From Apostichopus japonicus (taxonomy: Eukaryota > Echinodermata > Holothuroidea > Aspidochirotida > Stichopodidae), in contig NC_092583.1 in the NCBI RefSeq assembly GCF_037975245.1, forward strand, positions 5,615,264-5,679,263: 64,000 nt of DNA, read 5' to 3'. Each line of letters opens with the position of its first letter. The first letter of the stretch is position 1. Below are positions 49,151 to 62,000 of this stretch, one piece after another. The position numbers and the translations under genes are program-made. Under the pieces are notes generated by a model. That model did no database searches. It was not told the origin of the DNA and saw only the letters and a list, made by a program, of their open reading frames with translations.

Positions 49151-52100
49151 ACCGCACATTCGATTTATCGGCACAGCACAATCGATTGATCGGTACCGCA
49201 CACTCGATTGATCGACACCGCATAATCTATTAATCGGCAACGCACAATCGATTGATCGATACCGTACATTCGATTTATCGGTACCGCACATTCGATCGAT
49301 CGGTACCGCACATTCGATTGATCGGTACCGCAGAATCGATTGATCGGCAACGCACATTCGATTGATCGGTACCGCACATTCGATTGATCGGTACCGCACA
49401 TTCGATTTATTGGAACCGCACATTCGATTGATCGGTACAGCACTTTCGATTGATCGGTACCGCACATTCCATTGATTAATACCGCACATTCGATTTATCG
49501 GCACCGCACAATCGATTGATCGGTACCGCACACTCGATTGATCGACACCGCATAATCTATTAATCGGCAACGCACATTCGATTGATCGGTAACGAACATT
49601 CGATTTAATGGTACCGCACATTCGATTGATCGATACCGAACATTCGATTGATCGGTACAGCACAATGGCATAATTGGTGACGCACATTCGATTGATCGGT
49701 AAAGCATAGTCGATTAATCGGCAACGAACATTCGATTTAACGGTACCGCACATGCGATTTATCGATACCGCACATTCGATTGATCGGTACCGCACATTCG
49801 ATTTATTGGAACCGCACATTCGATTGATCGGTACCGCACATTCGATGGATCGATACCGCACAATCGATTGATCGATACCGTACATTCGATTTATCGGTAC
49901 CGCACATTCGATCGATCGGTACCGCACATTCGATTGATCGGTACCGCAGAATCGATTGATCGGTACCGCACATTCGATTGATCGGTACCGCACATTCAAT
50001 TGATCGGTACCGCACATTCGATTTATTGGTACCGCACATTCGATTGATCGGTACAGCACTTTCGATTGATCGGTACCGCACATTCCATTGATTAATACCG
50101 CACATTCGATTGATCGGTAACGCACATTCGATTGATCGGTACCGCACATTCGATTAATCGGCAACGAACATTCGATTTAACGGTACCGCGGATTCGATTT
50201 ATCTGTAACGCACATTCGATTTATCGGTACCGCACCTTCTATTGATCGGGAACGCACATTCGATTTATCGGTACCGCACAATCGATTGATCGATTCCGCA
50301 CAATCGATTGATCGGTACCGCACACTCGATTGATCGACACCGCATAATCTATTAATCGGCAACGCACATTGGATTTATCGGTACCGCACATTCGATCGAT
50401 CGGTACCGCACATTTGATTGATCGATACCGCAGAATCGATTGATCGGTACAGCACAATCGATTGATCGGTACCGCACAATCGATTCATTGGTACCGCACA
50501 TTCGATTGATCGGTACCGCACATTCGATTGATCATTACCGTATATTCGATTTATCGGCAACGCACATTCGATTGATCGGTACCGCTCATTCGATTGATCG
50601 GTACCGCACATTCGATTGATCGGTACCGCACATTCGATTTATCGGCAACGCACATTCGATTTATCGGTACCGCTCATTCGATTGATCGGTACCGCACATT
50701 CGATTGATCGGTACCGCACATTCGATTTATTGGAACCGCACATTCGATCGATCTGTACCACAAATTCGATTGATCGGTACCGTACATTCGATTGATCGGT
50801 ACCGCACATTCGATTTATTGGAACCGCACATTCGATCGATCGGTACCGCACATTCGATTGATCGGTACCGCAGAATCGATTGATCGGCAACGCACATTCG
50901 ATTGATCGGTACCGCACATTCTATTGATCGGTACCGCACATTCGATTTATTGGAACCGCACATTCGATTGATCGGTACAGCACTTTCGATTGATCGATAC
51001 CGAACATTTGATTTATCGGTACCGCACATTCTATATAAATGTACCGTACATTCGATTTATCGGTACTGCACATTCGATTGATCGGTAACGCACATTCGAT
51101 TCATTGGTAACGCACATTCGATTGATCGGGAACGCACATTCGATTGATCGGTACCGCACATTCGATCTTTCGGTACCGCATATTCTATTTAAATGAACCG
51201 CACATTCGATTAATCGGCAACGCACATTCGATTGATCGGTAACGCACATTCGATTTATCGGTACCGCATATTCGATTAATCGGCAACGCACATTCGATTT
51301 ATTGACAACGCACATTCGATTGATCGGTACCGCACATTCGATTTATCGGTACCGCACATTCGATTTATCGATACCGCACATTCGATCGATCGGTACCGCA
51401 CTTTCGATTGATCGGTCCCGCAGAATCGATTGATCGGTCAGCACAATCGATTCATTGGTACCGCACATTCGATTGATCAGTACCGCACATACGATTGATC
51501 AGTACCGCACATTCGATTGATCGATTCCGCACATTCGATTGATTGGTACCGCACATTCGATTTATCGGCACAGCACAATCGATTGATCGGTACCGCACAC
51601 TCGATTGATCGACACCGCATAATCTATTAATCGGCAACGCACATTCGATTGATCGGTAACGAACATTCGATTTAATGGTACCGCACATTCGATTGATCGA
51701 TACCGAACATTCGATTGATCGGTACAGCACAATGGCTTAATTGGCGCCGCACATTCGATTGATCGGTAAAGCATAGTCGATTAATCAGCAACGAACATTC
51801 GATTTAACGGTACCGCACATGCGATTGATCGATACCGCACATTCGATTGATCGGTACCGCACATTCGATTTATTGGAACCGCACATTCGATCGATCTGTA
51901 CCACAAATTCCATTGATCGGTACCGCACATTCGATTGATCGGTACCGCACATTCGATTGATCGGTACCGCACATTCGATCGATCGATACCGCACAATCGA
52001 TCGATCGATACCGTACATTCGATTTATCGGTACCGCACATTCGATCGATCGGTACCGCACATTCGATTGATCGGTACCGCAGAATCGATTGATCGGCAAC

Positions 52101-53960
52101 GCACATTCGATTGATCGGTACCGCACATTCGATTGATCGGTACCGCACATTCGATTTATTGGAACCGCACATTCGATTGATCGGTACAGCACTTTCGATT
52201 GATCGGTACCGCACATTCCATTGATTAATACCGCACATTCGATTTATCGGCACCGCACAATCGATTGATCGGTACCGCACACTCGATTGATCGACACCGC
52301 ATAATCTATTAATCGGCAACGCACATTCGATTGATCGGTAACGAACATTCGATTTAATGGTACCGCACATTCGATTGATCGATACCGAACATTCGATTGA
52401 TCGGTACAGCACAATGGCATAATTGGTGACGCACATTCGATTGATCGGTAAAGCATAGTCGATTAATCGGCAACGAACATTCGATTTAACGGTACCGCAC
52501 ATGCGATTTATCGATACCGCACATTCGATTGATCGGTACCGCACATTCGATTTATTGGAACCGCACATTCGATTGATCGGTACCGCACATTCGATGGATC
52601 GATACCGCACAATCGATTGATCGATACCGTACATTCGATTTATCGGTACCGCACATTCGATCGATCGGTACCGCACATTCGATTGATCGGTACCGCAGAA
52701 TCGATTGATCGGTACCGCACATTCGATTGATCGGTACCGCACATTCAATTGATCGGTACCGCACATTCGATTTATTGGTACCGCACATTCGATTGATCGG
52801 TACAGCACTTTCGATTGATCGGTACCGCACATTCCATTGATTAATACCGCACATTCGATTGATCGGTAACGCACATTCGATTGATCGGTACCGCACATTC
52901 GATTAATCGGCAACGAACATTCGATTTAACGGTACCGCGGATTCGATTTATCTGTAACGCACATTCGATTTATCGGTACCGCACCTTCTATTGATCGGGA
53001 ACGCACATTCGATTTATCGGTACCGCACAATCGATTGATCGATTCCGCACAATCGATTGATCGGTACCGCACACTCGATTGATCGACACCGCATAATCTA
53101 TTAATCGGCAACGGACATTGGATTTATCGGTACCGCACATTCGATCGATCGGTACCGCACATTTGATTGATCGATACCGCAGAATCGATTGATCGGTACA
53201 GCACAATCGATTGATCGGTACCGCACAATCGATTCATTGGTACCGCACATTCGATTGATCGGTACCGCACATTCGATTGATCATTACCGTATATTCGATT
53301 TATCGGCAACGCACATTCGATTGATCGGTACCGCTCATTCGATTGATCGGTACCGCACATTCGATTGATCGGTACCGCACATTCGATTTATCGGCAACGC
53401 ACATTCGATTTATCGGTACCGCTCATTCGATTGATCGGTACCGCACATTCGATTGATCGGTACCGCACATTCGATTTATTGGAACCGCACATTCGATCGA
53501 TCTGTACCACAAATTCGATTGATCGGTACCGTACATTCGATTGATCGGTACCGCACATTCGATTTATTGGAACCGCACATTCGATCGATCGGTACCGCAC
53601 ATTCGATTGATCGGTACCGCAGAATCGATTGATCGGCAACGCACATTCGATTGATCGGTACCGCACATTCTATTGATCGGTACCGCACATTCGATTTATT
53701 GGAACCGCACATTCGATTGATCGGTACAGCACTTTCGATTGATCGATACCGAACATTTGATTTATCGGTACCGCACATTCTGTATAAATGTACCGTACAT
53801 TCGATTTATCGGTACTGCACATTCGATTGATCGGTAACGCACATTCGATTTATTGGTAACGCACATTCGATTGATCGGGAACGCACATTCGATTGATCGG
53901 TACCGCACATTCGATCTTTCGGTACCGCATATTCTATTTAAATGAACCGCACATTCGATT
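49151..53960. repeat. 2,749-bp tandem duplication
   Basis: Blocks ending at 50,164, 50,362, 50,611, 50,917 and 51,029 recur exactly 2,749 bp later (52,913, 53,111, 53,360, 53,666 and 53,778). The value is one less than 125 x 22. A one-base deletion is visible at about 51,439, where GATCGGTCAGCAC replaces GATCGGTACAGCAC, and it lies inside the unit. Confidence 0.88.
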
Positions 53961-55450
53961 TATCGGTAATGCACATTCGATTGATCGGTAACGCACATTC
54001 CATTTATCGGCATAGCACATTCGACTGATCGGCACCGCACATTCGATTGATCGGTACCGCACATTCGATTTCTCGGTACCGCACATCCAATTGATCGACA
54101 ACGCACATTCGATTGATCGGTACCACAAATTCGATTGATCGGTACCGCACATTCGATTGATCGGTACCGCACATTCGATTTATCGGTACCGCACAATCGA
54201 TTGATCGACACCGCATAATCTATTAATCGGCAACTCACATTCGATTTATCGGTACCGCACATTCGATCGATCGGTACCGCACATTCGATTGATCGGTACC
54301 GCAGAATCGATTGATCGGCAACGCACATTCGATTTTTCGGTACCGCACATTCCATTTATTGGAACCGCACATTCGATTGATCGGTACAGCACTTTCGATT
54401 GATCGGTACCGCACATTCGATTGATCGGTACCGCACATTCGATTGATCGGTAACGCACATTCGATTGATCGGCAACGCACATTATGTTTAAAGGCACCGC
54501 ACAATCGATTTATCGGTACCGCTCATTCGATTGATCGATACCGAACATTCGATTGATCGGTACCGCACATTTGAGTTATCGGTACCGCACATTCTATATA
54601 AATGTACCGCACATTCGATTTATCGGTACCGCACATTCGATTGATCGGTACCGCACATCTAATTGATCGACAACGCACATTCGATTGATCGGTACCACAA
54701 ATTCGATTGATCGGTACCGCACATTCGATTGATCGGTACCGCACATTCGATTTATCGGTACCGCACAATCGATTGATCGACACCGCATAATCTATTAATC
54801 GGCAACTCACATTCGATTTATCGGTACCGCACATTCGATCGATCGGTACCGCACATTCGATTGATCGGTACCGCAGAATCGATTGATCGGCAACGCACAT
54901 TCGATTTTTCGGTACCGCACATTCCATTTATTGGAACCGCACATTCGATTGATCGGTACAGCACTTTCGATTGATCGGTACCGCACATTCGATTGATCGG
55001 TACCGCACATTCGATTGATCGGTAACGCACATTCGATTGATCGGCAACGCACATTATGTTTAAAGGCACCGCACAATCGATTTATCGGTACCGCTCATTC
55101 GATTGATCGATACCGAACATTCGATTGATCGGTACCGCACATTTGAGTTATCGGTACCGCACATTCTATATAAATGTACCGCACATTCGATTTATCGGTA
55201 CCGCACATTCGATTGATAGGTAAAGCATAATCGATTTATAGGCAACGCACATTCGATTTAACGGTAGCGCACATTCGATTGATCGGTACCGCACAATGGA
55301 TATATCGACAACGCACATTCGATTTATCGATAGCGCACATTCGATTGATCGGTACCGCACATTCGATTGATCGGTAACGCACATTCGATTTATCGGCATA
55401 GCACATTCGATTGATCGGTACCGCACATTCGATTTATCGGTACCGCACAT
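53961..55450. repeat. Satellite, 572-bp duplication
   Basis: The block at 54,235-54,504, with the marker CATTATGTTTAAAGGCACC, recurs at 54,807-55,076, an offset of 572 bp (26 x 22). The same block is present in the 3-kb units at 32,896, 35,888 and 38,880 and again at 60,507, so this stretch is a shortened derivative of them. Confidence 0.85.
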
Positions 55451-58400
55451 TCGATTTATCGGTACCTCACATCCTATTTATCGACAACGCACATTCGATT
55501 GATCGGTACAAAAAATTCGATTGATCGGTACCGCACATTCGATTGATCGGTACCGCCCATTCGATTTATTGGAACAACACATTCGATTGATCTGTACCGC
55601 ATTTTCGATTGATCGGTACCGCACATTCGATTTATCGGCACCGCAAACTCGATTGATAGACATCGCATAATCTATTAATCTGCAACGCACATTCGATTTA
55701 TCGATACCGCACATTCGATCGATCGGTACCGCACATTCGATTGATCGGTACCGCATTATCGATTGATCGGTACAGCACAATCGATTCATTGGTACCGCAC
55801 ATTCGATTGATCAGTACCGCACATACGATTGATCAGTACCGCACATTCGATTGATCGAAACCGCACATTCGCTTGATCGGTTCCGCATATTTGATTTATC
55901 GGCAACGAACATTCTATTTAAATGTACCGCACATTCGATTTATCGGTACCGCACTTTCTATTGATCGGTTTTCGCTCATTCTATTTATCGGGAACGCACA
56001 TTCGATTGATCGGTAAAGCATAGTCGATTAATCGGTAACGAACATTCGATTTAACGGTACCGCACATTCGATTGATCGATACCGAACATTCGATTGATCG
56101 GTACAGCACAATCGATTAAATGGTACCGCACATTCTATTGATCGGTAAAGCATAGTCGATTAATCGGCAACGAACATCCGATTTAACGGTACCGCACATT
56201 CGATTGATCGATACCGCACATTCGATTGATCAGTACAGCACAATCGATTAATTGGTACCGCACATTCGATTGATCGGTACCGCACATTCGATCGATCGGT
56301 ACCGCACATTCGATTGAACGGTACCGCAGAATCGATTTATCGGTACAGCACAATCGATTCATTGGTACCGCACATTCGATTGATCGATACCGCACATTCG
56401 ATTTATCGGCAACGAACATTCGATTTCATGGTACCGCACATTCGATTGGTCGATACCGAACATTCGATTAAATCGGTACAGCACAATCGATTAATTGGTA
56501 TCATACATTCGATTGATCGGTAAAGCATAGTCGATTAATCGGCAACGAACATTCGATTTAACGGTACCGCACATTCGATTGATCGATACCGCACATTCGA
56601 TTGATCGGTACAGCACATTTTATTTATAGGCAACGCACATTCGATTGATCGGTACCGCAAACTCGATTGATCGACACCGCATAATCTATTAATCGGCAAC
56701 GCACATTCGATTAATCGGTACCGCACATTCGATCGATCGGTACCGCACATTCGATTGATTGGTACCGCACATTCGATTGATCGGTACCGCATATTCGATT
56801 GATTGGTACCGCACATTCGATTGATCGGTACCGCACATTCGATTGATCGGCAACGCACATTAGGTTAACGGCACAGCACAATCGATTTACCGGTACCGCA
56901 CATTCGATTTATTGGAACCGCACATTCGATTGATCGGTACAGCAGAATCGATTCATTGGTACCGCACATTCGATTGATCGGTACCGCACATTCGATTGAT
57001 CATTACCGTTCATTCGATTTATCGGCAACGCACATTCGATTTATCGGTACCGCTAGTTCGATTGATCGGTACCGCACATTCGAATGATCGGTACCGCACA
57101 TTTAAGTTTTCGGCAACGCACATTCTATTTAACGGTACCGCACAATCGATTGATCGGTACATCCCGATCGATTAATTGGTACCGCACATTCGATTGATCG
57201 ATACCGCATATTCGATTTATCGGCACCGCACATTTCGATTTAACGGCACCGCACAATCGATTTATCGGTACCGCTCATTCGATTGTTCGATACCGCACAT
57301 TCGATTGATCGGTACCGCACATTTGATTTATCGGTACCGCACATTCTATTTAAATGTGCCGCACATTCTATTTATCGGTACCGCGCATTCGATTGATCGG
57401 TACCGCATATTCGATTGATCGGGAACGCCCATTCGATTTATCGTTACCGCACAATCGATTGATCGATACCGCACATTCGATTTATCGGTACCGCACATTC
57501 GATTGATCGGTACCGCACCTTCTATTGATCGGGATCGCCCATTCGATTTATCGGTACCGCACAATCGATCAATCGGTACCGCACATTCGATTGATCGGTA
57601 CCGCAAAATCGATTCATCGGTACCGCACATTCGATTTAACGGCAACGCACATTCGATTTATCGGTACCGCACATTCGATTGATCGGTACCGCACATTTTA
57701 TTTATCGGTACCGCACATTCTATTTAAAAGTGCCGCACATTCTATTTATCGGTACCGCCCATTCGATTTATCGTTACCGTACAATCGATTGATCGATACC
57801 GCACATTCGATTTATCGGTACCGCACATTCGATAGATCGGTACCGCACCTTCTATTGATCGGGAACGCCCATTCGATTTATCGGTACCGCACAATTGATC
57901 AATCGGTACCGCACATTCGATTGATCGGTACCGTAGAATCGATTTATCGATACCGCACATTCGATTGATCGGTACCGCACATTTGATTTATCGGTACCGC
58001 ACAATCTATTTAAATGTGCCGCACATTCTATTTATCGGTACCGCACATTCGATTGATCGGTACCGCATATTCGATTGATCGGGAACGCCCATTCGATTTA
58101 TCGTTACCGCACAATCGATTGATCGATACCGTACATTCGATTTCTCGGTACCGCACATTCGATTGATCGGTACCGCACCTTCTATTGATCGGGAACGCCC
58201 ATTCGATTTATCGGTACCGCACAATCGATCAATCGGTACAGCACATTCGATTGATCGGTACCGTAGAATCGATTTATCGGTACAGCACAATCGATTCATT
58301 GGTACCGCACATTCGATTGATCGATACCGCACATTCGATTTATCGGCAACGCACATTCGATTTATCGGTACCTCACATTTCATTGATCTGTACCGCACAT

Positions 58401-59640
58401 TCGATTGATCGGTACCGCACATTCGATTAATCGGCAACGAACATTCGATTTAACGGTACCGCAGATTCGATTTATTGTAACCGCACATTCGATTGATCTG
58501 TACCGCAGTTTCGATTAATTGGTACCGCACATTCGGTTGATCGATACCGCATATTCGATTTATCGGCACCGCACATTCGATTTAGCGGCACCGCACAATC
58601 GATTTATCGGTACCGCTCATTCGATTTATCGATACCGCACATTCGATTGATCGGTACCGCACATTTGATTTATCGGTACCGCACAATCTATTTAAATGTG
58701 CCGCACATTCTATTTATCGGTACCGCACATTCGATTGATCGGTACCGCATATTCGATTGATCGGGAACGCCCATTCGATTTATCGTTACCGCACAATCGA
58801 TTGATCGATACCGTACATTCGATTTATCGGTACCGCACATTCGATTGATCGGTACCGCACCTTCTATTGATCGGGAACGCCCATTCGATTTATCGGTACC
58901 GCACAATCGATCAATCGGTACCGCACATTCGATTGATCGATACCGCACATTCGATTTATCGGCAACGCACATTCGATTTATCGGTACCTCACATTCGATT
59001 GATCTGTACCGCACATTCGTATGATCGGTACCGCACATTCGATTAATCGGCAACGAACATTCGATTTAACGGTACCGCAGATTCGATTTATTGGAACCGC
59101 ACATTCGATTGATCTGTACCGCATTTTCGATTGATCGGTACCGCACATTCGATTGATCGGTACCGCACCTTCTATTGATCGGGAACGCACATTCGATTTA
59201 TCGGTACCGCACAATCGATTGATCGATTCCGCACATTCGATTGATCGGTACCGCACATTCGATTTATCGGCACCGCACAATCGATTGATCGGTACCGCAC
59301 ACTCGATTGATCGACACCGCATAATCTATTAATCGGCAACGCACATTGGATTTATCGGTACCGCACATTCGATCGATCGGTACCGCACATTTGATTGATC
59401 GATACCGCAGAATCGATTGATCGGTACAGCACAATCGATTGATCGATACCGCACAATCGATTCATTGGTACCGCACATTCGATTGATCGGTACCGCACAT
59501 TCGATTGATCATTACCGTACATTCGATTTATCGGCAACGCACATTCGATTTATCGGTACCGCTCATTCGATTGATCGGTACCGCACATTCGATTTATTGG
59601 AACCGCACATTCGATCGATCTGTACCACAAATTCGATTGA
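55451..59640. repeat. Second copy of the 39.6-43.6-kb block
   Basis: Corresponding landmarks: 39,617/55,478, 40,212/56,183, 41,161/57,176, 41,796/57,833 and 43,284/59,322. The offsets are 15,861, 15,971, 16,015, 16,037 and 16,038, which rise mainly in steps of whole monomers (110, 44, 22). Around 42,971/58,437 the offset falls to 15,466 (703 x 22) and then recovers, showing a local rearrangement between the copies. Confidence 0.85.
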
Positions 59641-62000
59641 TCGGTACCGCACATTCGATTGATCGGTACCGCACATTCGATTTATTGGAACCGCACATTC
59701 GATCGATCTGTACCGCATTTTCGATTGATCGGTACCGCACATTCGATGGATCGATACCGCACAATCGATTGATCGATACCGTACATTCTATTTATCGGTA
59801 CCGCACATTCGATCGATCGGGACCGCACATTCGATTGATCGGTACCGCAGAATCGATTGATCGGCAACGCACATTCGATTGATCGGTACCGCACATTCGA
59901 TTGATCGGTACCGCACATTCGATTAATCGGCAACGAACATTCGATTTAACGGTACCGCAGATTCGATTTATTGGAACCGCACATTCGATTGATCGGTAAC
60001 GCACATTCGATTTATTGGTAACGCACATTCGATTGATCGGGAACGCACATTCGATTGATCGGTACCGCACATTCGATCTTTCGGTACCGCATATTCTATT
60101 TAAATGAACCGCACATTCGATTTATCGGTAATGCACATTCGATTGATCGGTAACGCACATTCCATTTATCGGCATAGCACATTCGACTGATCGGCACCGC
60201 ACATTCGATTGATCGGTACCGCACATTCGATTGATCGGTACCGCACATCCAATTGATCGACAACGCACATTCGATTGATCGGTACCACAAATTCGATTGA
60301 TCGGTACCGCACATTCGATTGATCGGTACCGCACATTCGATTTATCGGTACCGCACATTCGATTTATCGGTACCGCACCTTCTATTGATCGGGAACGCAC
60401 ATTCGATTTATCGGTGACGCACAATCGATTGGGCGATACCACACATTCGATTTATCGGTACCGCACAATCGATTGATCGACACCGCATAATCTATCAATC
60501 GGCAACTCACATTCGATTTATCGGTACCGCACATTCGATCGATCGGTACCGCACATTCGATTGATCGGTACCGCAGAATCGATTGATCGGCAACGCACAT
60601 TCGATTTTTCGGTACCGCACATTCCATTTATTGGAACCGCACATTCGATTGATCGGTACAGCACTTTCGATTGATCGGTACCGCACATTCGATTGATCGG
60701 TACCGCACATTCGATTGATCGGTAACGCACATTCGATTGATCGGCAACGCACATTATGTTTAAAGGCACCGCACAATCGATTTATCGGTACCGCTCATTC
60801 GATTGGTCGATACCGAACATTCGATTGATCGGTACCGCACATTTGAGTTATCGGTACCGCACATTCTATATAAATGTACCGCACATTCGATTTATCGGTA
60901 CCGCACATTCGATTGATCGGTAAAGCATAATCGATTTATAGGCAACGCACATTCGATTTAACGGTAGCGCACATTCGATTCATCGGTACCGCACAATGGA
61001 TATATCGACAACGCACATTCGATTTATCGATAGCGCACATTCGATTGATCGGTACCGCACATTCGATTAATCGGTACCGCACATTCGATCGATCGGTACC
61101 GCACATTCGATCGATTGGTACCGCACATTCGATTGATCGGTACCGCACATTCGATTGATCGGCAACGCACATTAGGTTAACGGCACAGCACAATCGATTT
61201 ACCGGTACCGCACATTCGATTTATTGGAACCGCACATTCGATTGATCGGTACAGCAGAATCGATTCATTGGTACCGCACATTCGATTGATCGGTACCGAA
61301 CATTCGATTGATCATTACCGTTCATTCGATTTATCGGCAACGCACATTCGATTTATCGGCACCGCTAGTTCGATTGATCGGTACCGCACATTCGAATGAT
61401 CGGTACCGCACATTTAAGTTTTCGGCAACGCACATTCTATTTAACGGTACCGCACAATCGATTGATCGGTACATCCCGATCGATTAATTGGTACCGCACA
61501 TTCGATTGATCGATACCGCATATTCGATTTATCGGCACCGCACATTTCGATTTAACGGCACCGCACAATCGATTTATCGGTACCGCTCATTCGATTGTTC
61601 GATACCGCACATTCGATTGATCGGTACCGCACATTTGATTTATCGGTACCGCACATTCTATTTAAATGTGCCGCACATTCTATTTATCGGTACCGCGCAT
61701 TCGATTGATCGGTACCGCATATTCGATTGATCGGGAACGCCCATTCGATTTATCGTTACCGCACAATCGATTGTTCGATACCGCACATTCGATTTATCGG
61801 TACCGCACATTCGATTGATCGGTACCGCATCTTCTATTGATCGGGATCGCCCATTCGATTTATCGGTACCGCACAATCGATCAATCGGTACCGCACATTC
61901 GATTGATCGGTACCGCAAAATCGATTCATCGGTACCGCACATTCGATTTAACGGCAACGCACATTCGATTTATCGGTACCGCACATTCGATTGATCGGTA
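59641..62000. repeat. Satellite, further reuse of core blocks
   Basis: 60,382-60,776 repeats the block of 35,763-36,157. From about 61,150 to 62,000 the sequence repeats 56,840-57,690 at an offset of 4,312 bp (196 x 22), for example CGATTTACCGGTACC at 56,882 and 61,194. The array therefore grew by copying blocks of several sizes. Confidence 0.8.

Noticed and set aside
22000-62000. DREF/BEAF-type sites (ATCGATA-like words) in some monomers.
   Set aside because: They arise from the variant CGATTGATCGATACC and are not conserved across the array; a chance word in a repetitive sequence.
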